From NCBI RefSeq assembly GCF_010726245.1, contig NZ_AP022561.1:744001-808000 (forward strand): DNA of 64,000 bases. Reading direction: 5' to 3'. This document shows, piece after piece, positions 42,668-50,080 of the stretch (position 1 is the first letter of the stretch; each line of letters opens with the position of its first letter). Made by a program: the position numbers and the translations under genes. The notes beneath the pieces are model-generated. The model was not told the DNA's origin. It worked only from the letters and a program-made list of their open reading frames with translations, and did not search any database. This stretch comes from Mycolicibacterium aichiense. Lineage in GTDB: Bacteria > Actinomycetota > Actinomycetes > Mycobacteriales > Mycobacteriaceae.

Positions 42668-44206
42668 CTACCCCGATTCGGCGAGCAGGCGACGCAGGTT
42701 TCCCTTCACGAGCTTGCCCGTGGGCGTGCGCGGCAATTCGTCGACGAACTCGAAGCGACGAGGCACCTTGTATCCGGCGATACGATCGCGCAGATCCCTG
42801 GTCAGACGGTCCACCAGGGCTTGGCTGGGTACCAGTCCGGCGCGCAGCGCGAGGACTGCTGTCACCAGCTCGCCGTATTCGTCATCGGGTACCCCGAGTA
42901 CCGCCACGTCGTGGACGTCCGGGTGCAGGGTCAGTGCGTCTTCGATCTCCTGCGGGTAGATGTTGACTCCGCCCGAGATGATGGTGAATGCCTGGCGGTC
43001 CCTCAAGAACAGGTACCCATCGGCGTCCAGGTAGCCGATGTCGCCACAGGTGGACCATGTCGGATGGTCGGCAAGACTTGCGGCGGCGGTCTTTACCGGG
43101 TCGCGATGATAGGCAAATGGCATCGTCTCCCGTTCGAAGTACACCAGACCTGTTTCACCGCAGGGGAGTTCATTTCCCGCGTCGTCGCAGATGTGAATCG
43201 TGCCGAGCTTCGCGCGGCCAACCGACCCGGGCTTGTTCCGCCACTCGTCGGGTCCGATCATCGTGATCCCACTGGCCTCGGTGGACGAGTAGTACTCGTG
43301 CAGCACCGGGCCGAACCAGGACAGCATCTTTTCTTTGACTTCGGTAGGGCACGGCGCGGCGGCATGGATGACGCAGGTCTGCGACCGCACGTCGTACCGG
43401 GCTCGCACGTCCTCGGGCAGTCGCAGCATGCGTACGAAGTGAGTTGGTACCCACTGACTGTGGGTGACGCGGTACTCGCCGATCGTGCGCAGGGCTGTCT
43501 CGGGGTCGAACCTGCGTGCGGCCAGCACGGTTCCCCCGAGCGACTGCACGATCATGCCGAAGCGCAGCGGAGCTGCGTGGTACAGCGGCGCTGGGGAGAA
43601 GTACACGGTGGCCGGCGACATCGCGTAGGCGCCGCCGAACGTGGCGACGTAGGGGTCGCCGGGGTCACCGACCTGCCGGTTCGGCAGTGCCGGTTTGATC
43701 CCCTTCGGTCTGCCGGTGGTGCCCGAGCTGTAGATCATGTCGGCGCCGCGAGGTTGGTCGGCCGGTGGGATCGGTGAGCCCGCGGCGGTGAACGCCTCGT
43801 ACGAGTCGAAGCCCGGCACCTGGCCGCCGTAGGCGAGGAGCAGTCGCAAGGCCGGGGCGGGTGTAACGGCTCCCGCGGCGAGATCGGCCAGGTCCGCCGA
43901 GACGATGAGCACGCCGGCCCCGCAGTCGTCGATGATGTAGCCCGCCTCGGCCGCGGTCAGGTGCGTGTTGACCGGGGTCAGGTACAGCCCCGAGCGCAGG
44001 CACGCCCAGTACACGACGAACATCTCCACGTCGTTGCTGGAGAGCAGCGCGACGACGTCACCGCGTCCCAGGCCGGCCTTGCGCAGGGCATCGGCCAGGC
44101 GCGTCGACCGTTCTTCCAGCTGCCGGTAGGTCAGCCGCTGACCTTCGTCGACGATGATCGCGGCCGGTTTGTCGGGATCGATATGGGCGTGAACTCCTGG
44201 ATACAC
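42668..44206 (-). CDS. Acyl-CoA ligase (FadD-like)
   Basis: 512 residues. IYSSGTTGRPKGIKPA is the AMP-binding loop, EYYSSTEASG the adenine segment, YLDADGYLFLRDRQAFTIISGGVNIYPQEIE the hinge region (given in part), and TPTGKLVKGNLRR carries the catalytic Lys. GTG at 44206 has AAGG eight bases upstream. It is divergent from the LuxR-type gene, whose proposed start lies 28 bases away, so the two probably share control. Confidence 0.91.
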   Translation of the reverse strand: MYPGVHAHIDPDKPAAIIVDEGQRLTYRQLEERSTRLADALRKAGLGRGDVVALLSSNDVEMFVVYWACLRSGLYLTPVNTHLTAAEAGYIIDDCGAGVLIVSADLADLAAGAVTPAPALRLLLAYGGQVPGFDSYEAFTAAGSPIPPADQPRGADMIYSSGTTGRPKGIKPALPNRQVGDPGDPYVATFGGAYAMSPATVYFSPAPLYHAAPLRFGMIVQSLGGTVLAARRFDPETALRTIGEYRVTHSQWVPTHFVRMLRLPEDVRARYDVRSQTCVIHAAAPCPTEVKEKMLSWFGPVLHEYYSSTEASGITMIGPDEWRNKPGSVGRAKLGTIHICDDAGNELPCGETGLVYFERETMPFAYHRDPVKTAAASLADHPTWSTCGDIGYLDADGYLFLRDRQAFTIISGGVNIYPQEIEDALTLHPDVHDVAVLGVPDDEYGELVTAVLALRAGLVPSQALVDRLTRDLRDRIAGYKVPRRFEFVDELPRTPTGKLVKGNLRRLLAESG

Positions 44207-44222
44207 CGAGATGTCCTTCCTC

Positions 44223-44237
44223 TATTCTTATGGCGTG
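44223..44237 (+). promoter_or_regulatory. Promoter for a leaderless LuxR-type gene
   Basis: TATTCT (44223-44228) fits TAnnnT. Six bases later GTG (44235-44237) would be both the transcription start and the start codon, the arrangement common in mycobacterial leaderless genes. No ribosome site is present. Confidence 0.5.
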
Positions 44238-45326
44238 GATCACAACGACGGCGTGTCACTCGCGTCGTCACTGTCGGACGAGCAAGCGCGGGCCCTGTTG
44301 GCCGGCTTGCGGTCGCTGACCGCCCCGAATACGCGTGATGCGCGCGACGCGGTCTCTGACGCGTGGTCATTGCTGGCTGAGGCACTGTCGGAGGCGCCGA
44401 CCGCCGAGATGGTGATGGCCGCGTTGCTGACGCTGCGCAACACCGACGAATCGTTGCGGGCCGAACAGGAGAGGTCGCGCCGGCTGGGATCTGTGCTGGC
44501 TCGACTGGAGGCAGCGCCGTGCACGATCGCCGGGCTGACCGCCGTCGCTCCGCAACTCGTCGTCGACCTCGGTTTCGACCGGGCGATCTTTTCTCGCATC
44601 GTGGATCACGTCTGGGTGTCGCAGTCGGTGTGCATCCCTGACGATCCGCAATGGGCCGCCGAGATCAACAAGGTCGGTCAGGAGCAGCCGCAACCGCTGG
44701 TGCCCGGTCTGCATGAAACCGAAGTCGTACGCCGGCGCGAAGCGCGGATCGTCACCGACGTCCAACACGATCGTCGAGTGCACCGTCCGATCGCGGATGC
44801 GTCGAGGTCGCGGTCCTACGCTGCGGCACCGGTGATGTCCGGCGGCCGGGTTGTCGGACTGCTCCACGGTGACTGCTACAAGCAGGACCGCGACATCGAC
44901 GGCATAGACGTCGAATTGCTGGCGGATTATGCCAACGCGCTGGCGCTGGCGCTCAGTCGCGCCCGGGCGGTGGAACAACTCGACGCTTTGGGATCTGCGC
45001 TCCGGTTGGCCGCCAACGACTGCGACGAGGCGGTCGCCGGGGCGCACGAGTTCACCCTGGACGACGACGTGCGGACCCGGACCGAAATGCCGTCGGCACC
45101 GAGAGTTGTTCGCCGGGTCCTGAATTCGGTCCGTTCCGTCCTGACGCCGCGAGAGACCGAGATTCTCGAACAGATGGCCCAAGGCCGGACCAATGCCGCG
45201 ATCGCCGCCAAGTTGTTCATCACCGAGGGCACGGTCAAGCAGCACGTGAAGCACATTCTGCGCAAGGTCGGCGCCGAGAATCGGGTCGAGGCGGTGTCGT
45301 TGCTCTACCAGTCGGACCACGCCTGA
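44235..45326 (+). CDS. GAF-LuxR transcriptional regulator
   Basis: 363 residues from the GTG at 44235; an upstream ATG (44211) would sit on the promoter. Parts in order: a helical N-terminus (about 1-85), a GAF domain (about 90-245, VDLGFDRAIFSRIVD and APVMSGGRVVGLLHGD), a linker, and a LuxR helix-turn-helix (about 300-355: LTPRETEILEQMAQG, then AAIAAKLFITEGTVKQHVKH). It lacks a receiver domain, so a small ligand bound to the GAF domain is the probable signal. The likely target is the divergent ligase and neighbouring genes. Confidence 0.85.
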   Translation: MDHNDGVSLASSLSDEQARALLAGLRSLTAPNTRDARDAVSDAWSLLAEALSEAPTAEMVMAALLTLRNTDESLRAEQERSRRLGSVLARLEAAPCTIAGLTAVAPQLVVDLGFDRAIFSRIVDHVWVSQSVCIPDDPQWAAEINKVGQEQPQPLVPGLHETEVVRRREARIVTDVQHDRRVHRPIADASRSRSYAAAPVMSGGRVVGLLHGDCYKQDRDIDGIDVELLADYANALALALSRARAVEQLDALGSALRLAANDCDEAVAGAHEFTLDDDVRTRTEMPSAPRVVRRVLNSVRSVLTPRETEILEQMAQGRTNAAIAAKLFITEGTVKQHVKHILRKVGAENRVEAVSLLYQSDHA

Positions 45327-45331
45327 CGCGC

Positions 45332-45541
45332 TCACCCCAGCAGTTCGACGGTCACCGACCGAGTGGGACAGGCCGCGACGACCGCATCGAGCTCGGCCAA
45401 GCGCGATGCATCCACCAGATCACCGTGCAGGTGTGCACGGCCGTCGTCGTCATCGACTTCGAACAGATCAGGAGCCAACCCTTCGCACATCCCGATGCCG
45501 GCGCACCGGGCGATGTCGATCGTCACCCGGCATCGGCTCAT
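45332..45541 (-). CDS. 3Fe-4S-type ferredoxin
   Basis: 69 residues. Cys13 and Cys19 (CAGIGMC, spacing five) and Cys58 in ACPT bind the cluster, leaving three Cys as in [3Fe-4S] ferredoxins that serve P450s. The acidic middle (EVDDDDG) fits a redox-partner surface. The ATG overlaps the P450 stop as ATGA, so it is the dedicated partner of the P450 at 45538. A ferredoxin reductase is not encoded nearby. Confidence 0.93.
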   Translation of the reverse strand: MSRCRVTIDIARCAGIGMCEGLAPDLFEVDDDDGRAHLHGDLVDASRLAELDAVVAACPTRSVTVELLG

Positions 45542-46893
45542 CGGCCGACTCCCGGATCGAACGGCATACTCAGCACGCCGCGAATGAAGTTGGTACGAAC
45601 CAGCTCCGGCTCGCCGGTGACGAAATTCGGAGTCTGGTCCCGCAGTTCCCGGAACAGGGAACGTAGCATCACCTTGGCCAGCTGGCTCCCGAGGCAGTAG
45701 TGGATGCCGCCGCCGCCGAATGCCATGTGCGGATTCGGATTGCGTTGCAGTTGGAATGCATTCGGATCGGTGAACACCGTCTCGTCACGATTGCCGGAGG
45801 CGTACATCATGACCACCTTGTCGCCGGGCAGGATCTGCTGTCCGGCCAACTCGTAGGGGGCCACGCACGTACGGCGGAAGTTCTGCACGACCGATCCCCA
45901 GCGCAGGAATTCCTCGGTCGCCAACCCGATCCGCACGTCGAAATCGTCCCACAGCCATTGCCGTTGATCGGGAAAATCGTTGAGGGCCTTGGCCGCCAGA
46001 CTGGTGGTGTGCCGTGTGGTGTCGTTTGCGGCCACCGAGAACAGCACCATGGTGGCGCCGATCTCGAAGTCGGAGAGCTTCTCGCCGTCGATTTCGGCGT
46101 GCACCAAAGCGGTCAGCAGATCCTCTGCCGGTTCGTTGCGGCGCAGTTCGATGAGTTCCTCGGTGATCTCGTGGATCCGCAGGGCGGCCTCCACCTGTAC
46201 TTCAGCAGGGTCCCGGCCGGCCAGCAGCACCGGGTCGGCCCACGCCTGCGTCTCGTCGGCGGCGTGGACCACCGTCGCGCGCAGCTCCTCGGGGAAGCCG
46301 AACATGTAACCGAACATCTCGGTGGGCAGGTGGCGGGCGACATCGTCGACGAAATCCACCTCCGCGCCGGCACGTGCCTTGTCCACCGCCGCGGCGACGA
46401 TCCGCTGTGCCCGCTCGGCGATATCGGATTCGATGCGACGGATCTGGCGGGGCGTGAACACCGACGAGACGAGTCGGCGCACCTTGTGGTGCTGGGGGTT
46501 GTCCATCGCCAGGAATGACATGGCCATCTCCAGGAACACCGGCGGCAGCATGTCGAACATCACGCCGTAGCGGGAGACGAAAACCTCGGAGTTCTGGCTG
46601 ATCTCGAGGATGTCCTGGTGCCGCACCACCGCCCAATAACCTGGATCGTCGGGGTCCGGGGACACGGCGGTCTCGATAGGTGGTTGCCAGCTGACCGGCC
46701 GGTCGCGCCGCAGTTCGGCGAAGATCGGCTCGCGCTCAGGGAGATCCAGATCCCAGAAGGCATCCGAGGACACGTTCAGCGGGTCGTGGCGCCGGGTGGC
46801 GGCGACGTCGTTGGTCGGCGGCAAGTCGACGTCGTCGTCCTCGTCGTCGAACGACAGGTCGGCGCAGAAGAGTTCGTTCTCGGTACTGGTCAT
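45538..46893 (-). CDS. Cytochrome P450
   Basis: 451 residues, with an unusual acidic N-terminal extension of about 40 residues (DDEDDDVD near 16-23). The I-helix is ANDTT (289-293), ExxR is 328-331 in EEFLR, and the heme loop AFGGGGIHYCLG gives Cys400. MFDMLPPVFLEMAMSFLAMDNPQHHKVRR (given in part) resembles steroid- or sterol-oxidising mycobacterial P450s such as the CYP125/CYP142 group, but this is a resemblance only. Cotranscribed with ferredoxin and dehydrogenases, so it likely hydroxylates a methyl or ring carbon that is then oxidised further. Confidence 0.94.
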   Translation of the reverse strand: MTSTENELFCADLSFDDEDDDVDLPPTNDVAATRRHDPLNVSSDAFWDLDLPEREPIFAELRRDRPVSWQPPIETAVSPDPDDPGYWAVVRHQDILEISQNSEVFVSRYGVMFDMLPPVFLEMAMSFLAMDNPQHHKVRRLVSSVFTPRQIRRIESDIAERAQRIVAAAVDKARAGAEVDFVDDVARHLPTEMFGYMFGFPEELRATVVHAADETQAWADPVLLAGRDPAEVQVEAALRIHEITEELIELRRNEPAEDLLTALVHAEIDGEKLSDFEIGATMVLFSVAANDTTRHTTSLAAKALNDFPDQRQWLWDDFDVRIGLATEEFLRWGSVVQNFRRTCVAPYELAGQQILPGDKVVMMYASGNRDETVFTDPNAFQLQRNPNPHMAFGGGGIHYCLGSQLAKVMLRSLFRELRDQTPNFVTGEPELVRTNFIRGVLSMPFDPGVGR

Positions 46894-48410
46894 CGCGAGG
46901 CTCCTTGGTCGGCGTGGCTGAGCAGCAGGTCGTAGGGTTTGGCGTCGCGACCTCCTGACAGATCGAGGTGGACGGTCTTGATCTCGGTGTAGGCGTCCAA
47001 CGCGTCCGGACCGAGTTCACGGCCGAGGCCGCTCTGCTTGTAGCCGCCGAACGGCACGTGGCAGTTGATCTGGTGCGCATCGTTGATCCACACGCTGCCG
47101 GCCTGGATACGTCCGGCGATGTCGAGCGCGCGGGCATTGTCGGAGCTCCAGATGCTGGCTGCCAGGCCGTATTCGGAGTCGTTGGCGATCCGCACGGCGT
47201 GGTCGCTGTCGGTGTAGGGAATCACGACCAGGACGGGGCCGAAGACCTCCTCCTGTGCGATCCGCATGACGTTGCGGACTCCCGTCAGGATCGTCGGCTG
47301 GAACCAGAAGCCGTCCCGGTCCAATGCCTCGCCGCCGAGTGCCACGGTCGCGCCTTCGGCGACTGCGCCCCGAACGTAGTCGAGGATGCGCTGCTGTTGT
47401 TTGGCGTCGATCACCGGGCCCATATCGGTATCCCAATCGCGCGTAGGACCGATGACGATGGTCTGCGCCCGGTCGACCAACCGCCGGACGAATTCGTCGT
47501 GCAGATGTTCGGGTACCAGTGCGCGGGTGCCGGATTCGCATACCTGACCGGAGTAGACGAAGCAGCCGTAGAGCACGCCGTCGACGGCCATGTCGAGGTC
47601 GGCGTCATCGAGCACGATCGAGGGACCCTTGCCGCCGAGTTCGAGGGTGACGTGTTTGACGGTGCCGGACGCCAGACTCATGATCTCGCGACCGACGGCG
47701 GTCGATCCGGTGAAGGCGATCTTGCCGACATCGGGGTGGCTTGCAAGCCGGGCGCCGGCGTCGCGGCCGTCGCCGGGAACCACATTGAGCACGCCGGGCG
47801 GTAATCCGTTCTGCTCGGCGATCCGGGCGAACGCCAAGATGGACAGCGGTGTGTGCTCGTCGGGTTTGACCACCACACTGTTGCCTGCGGCCAGTGCCGG
47901 CCCGACCTTCCACAGTGTCAGCAGCAGAGGGAAGTTCCATGGTGCGATCGCCCCGACAACGCCGATCGGCTCGCGATGCACGACCGACTGGCTCAAGGCC
48001 GGGAAGCTGGCGATCGGGGCGGGGCGTTGCCAGGCGTAGGTTTCGGCCAGGTCGGCGAAGTAGCTGAAATGTGCCAGTGCGTAACCAATGTGGAATCCGG
48101 TGGCCTGCCGCACGGTGGCACCGTTGGCGCTGAGTTCGAGTTCGACGAGTTCGTCGGCGACGTCCGTCGCGGCAGCCACGATCCGTCGCATGATCGCGGC
48201 GCGTTCCTGCGGGGTCTTGGTCCGCCACACCCCGGACTCGAAGGTGTCTCTCGCGGCGGCCACGGCGGCGTCGATATGCCCCGCGTCACCGCGCGCGACG
48301 GTGGCGATCGGTGCGCCGGTACTGGGATCGACGATGGTCATCAGCCGGTCCGAGTCGACTTCCTGTCCGCCGATTCGCATTGAATGATGCTGTAGTTCAA
48401 CGGTTGTCAT
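46890..48410 (-). CDS. Aldehyde dehydrogenase family protein
   Basis: 506 residues. IAPWNFPLLLTLWKVGPALAAGN and VKPDEHTP bind NAD, FTGSTAVGRE is the nucleotide motif, LELGGKGPSIV holds the Glu, and YSGQVCESGTRALV the catalytic Cys. All signatures are intact, so it should oxidise an aldehyde to an acid. It sits between the alcohol dehydrogenase gene (upstream) and the P450 gene (downstream, ATGA overlap), giving a hydroxylation - alcohol - aldehyde - acid series in one operon. Confidence 0.94.
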   Translation of the reverse strand: MTTVELQHHSMRIGGQEVDSDRLMTIVDPSTGAPIATVARGDAGHIDAAVAAARDTFESGVWRTKTPQERAAIMRRIVAAATDVADELVELELSANGATVRQATGFHIGYALAHFSYFADLAETYAWQRPAPIASFPALSQSVVHREPIGVVGAIAPWNFPLLLTLWKVGPALAAGNSVVVKPDEHTPLSILAFARIAEQNGLPPGVLNVVPGDGRDAGARLASHPDVGKIAFTGSTAVGREIMSLASGTVKHVTLELGGKGPSIVLDDADLDMAVDGVLYGCFVYSGQVCESGTRALVPEHLHDEFVRRLVDRAQTIVIGPTRDWDTDMGPVIDAKQQQRILDYVRGAVAEGATVALGGEALDRDGFWFQPTILTGVRNVMRIAQEEVFGPVLVVIPYTDSDHAVRIANDSEYGLAASIWSSDNARALDIAGRIQAGSVWINDAHQINCHVPFGGYKQSGLGRELGPDALDAYTEIKTVHLDLSGGRDAKPYDLLLSHADQGASR

Positions 48411-48411
48411 G

Positions 48412-49482
48412 TCATCTCCCCGGATCAAGGATGATCTTGGTTGCCTCGCAGGCTTCGAACATCCGGTAGGCTTCGGCCGCCTCCGACAGGCCCATCCGAT
48501 GTGTGATGATCGAACTGGGCCGCAGCCGGCCGGCAACCGTCAACGCGATCACCTCGTCCATGTACTCGGTGATGTGCGAAACCCCCATCTCCACCTTGAT
48601 TCCCTTGAGGTAGAGCTCACCGAACGGAATGGTGATCGCGTCCTCGGTGTACACCCCGGGGATGGACAGGGTGCCGCCGGCGCGCACCAGCGAGATGGCC
48701 GACAGCAGGGCCGATTCGTGGCCGACGGCGTCGACGACGACATCGGCGCCGCGCCAGTCGGTCAGGTCCAGCACGGCGTCGGCCGGCTCGACCTGATCGG
48801 CGTTCACGGTGATGGCGCCCTGGTTCTCGGCCTCTTTCAGGCGAGTGTCGACCCTGTCCACCACGATCACCTGGCCGGCTCCCAGGGCGCTTGCCGTCAT
48901 CGCCGCGCACAGACCGACGGGACCGGCGCCCACAACAGCCACGGTGTCACCGGGCCGCATGCTCCTCGCCACCGCCTCGTACCCGGTCGTCATGATGTCG
49001 CCCGCGAACAGGATGTCCTCGTCGAACCGCGCATCGTCGGCAGTTCCCGCATCGGGAATGCGGCGCGCGGTCAAATCGGCGTTGGGCACCACGACGTACT
49101 CCGCTTGCCCGCCCGCCAGATCGCCCAGTGCCAGACCCAGGCCGAAAATTCTTGAGCCCGCGCAGTTTCCGGGTTGATGTCGTCTGCACTGATAACAGGA
49201 TCCGCAGCTGACCACACACGAACTCACCACGCGGTCACCGTCAGAGAACTGTCCTACCGCATCCCCGGTGGCAACGACTGTGCCCAGGAACTCGTGGCCG
49301 AGCACGATGTCGGGCTCGACCTCCAGTCGGCCTTCGTACGGGTGCAGGTCGGTCCCACAGATCGCGGTCCGCTCCACGCGAATGATGACGTCGGTGGGAT
49401 TTGCGATCGTCGGCACCGGGACCTCGGCCACCTCCACGACATGCGGTGCGCGCAGCACCGCGGCCCGCATGACGTCAGGCAT
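48412..49482 (-). CDS. Zinc-dependent alcohol dehydrogenase (MDR family)
   Basis: About 356 residues. Catalytic zinc ligands are Cys42 (AICGTDLHPYEG) and His63-Glu64 (LGHEF); structural zinc Cys93, Cys96, Cys99 and Cys107 lie in CGSCYQCRRHQPGNC. VVGAGPVGLCAAM is the NAD motif. The start is uncertain: ATG at 49482 overlaps the SCP2 gene, 49494 and 49470 are alternatives. It ends two bases before the aldehyde dehydrogenase ATG. It probably oxidises the primary alcohol formed by the P450. Confidence 0.9.
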   Translation of the reverse strand: MPDVMRAAVLRAPHVVEVAEVPVPTIANPTDVIIRVERTAICGTDLHPYEGRLEVEPDIVLGHEFLGTVVATGDAVGQFSDGDRVVSSCVVSCGSCYQCRRHQPGNCAGSRIFGLGLALGDLAGGQAEYVVVPNADLTARRIPDAGTADDARFDEDILFAGDIMTTGYEAVARSMRPGDTVAVVGAGPVGLCAAMTASALGAGQVIVVDRVDTRLKEAENQGAITVNADQVEPADAVLDLTDWRGADVVVDAVGHESALLSAISLVRAGGTLSIPGVYTEDAITIPFGELYLKGIKVEMGVSHITEYMDEVIALTVAGRLRPSSIITHRMGLSEAAEAYRMFEACEATKIILDPGR

Positions 49483-49879
49483 TGGTGGCCGCATCCTTCT
49501 CGGCGATCTTGGTGCGGTACATCGGGAACAGCGGCTTGGTCAGCGGAACGAGCTTCAGAATCTTGTTGACCGGTCCCTTCGCCTTGACCTGGCCCTTCGC
49601 CAGACCGATCGCGAGGTTGTAGTCACCGCGCCAGAACTGGTCTGCGGTGTCCCCGCGCATCAGCAGCGTGACGTCCGGCTTGACGTCGGTGGGGCCGGGA
49701 ATGACTTGGTAGTCGTCTCGGAACGCCATCGTCATCTCACAGTCCGGGTCGGTGTAGATGACCCGCATGACGATGTTGGCGCCCCTGAGCTTGGGACCCG
49801 ATTCCGGGTGTTGGCCCGCATCACGGAACACGCCGCCGATGTACTTGTCGAGTTCTGCCTGATCGGTGAAAAAGCCCAT
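49475..49879 (-). CDS. SCP2 sterol-carrier-domain protein
   Basis: 134 residues, a stand-alone SCP2 fold: MRVIYTDPDCEMTMAFRDD, VTLLMRGDTADQFWRGDYNL and IGLAKGQVKAKGPVNKILKLV (given in part). These proteins hold hydrophobic ligands such as sterols or acyl-CoAs. It is first in the operon that runs through alcohol and aldehyde dehydrogenases to a P450 and ferredoxin, which supports a bulky lipophilic substrate. Confidence 0.85.
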   Translation of the reverse strand: MGFFTDQAELDKYIGGVFRDAGQHPESGPKLRGANIVMRVIYTDPDCEMTMAFRDDYQVIPGPTDVKPDVTLLMRGDTADQFWRGDYNLAIGLAKGQVKAKGPVNKILKLVPLTKPLFPMYRTKIAEKDAATNA

Positions 49880-50060
49880 GGTCTCAGTCGCTTTCGGTCT
49901 CGGCTGTTGCGGTGATCACGATGCAACCATCGGATGGAGATTCCGGGTCAGACCCGAGGGAGGACTGTTTGTATCCCCGAAGAGGTACCGCGTGGGATCT
50001 CAGCCGGTCAGGTCGCGTCCCATGTGCGCCCACCGCGCGTCGGTCCGAAACGAACGGACG

Positions 50061-50077
50061 ACTGTAAGACGCACAGT
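50061..50077 (+). promoter_or_regulatory. ACTGTAA-N3-TTACAGT-type element before the molybdoenzyme gene
   Basis: ACTGTAA (50061-50067), GAC, GCACAGT (50071-50077); five of seven bases match in the right half. It ends three bases before the GTG at 50081, leaving no room for a ribosome site. Confidence 0.5.
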
Positions 50078-50080
50078 ATC

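Noticed and set aside
49934..50080. ATG-initiated N-terminal extension of the molybdoenzyme
   Set aside because: It would translate through the ACTGTAA palindrome, has no ribosome site, and adds residues before the conserved Fe-S motif that relatives lack.
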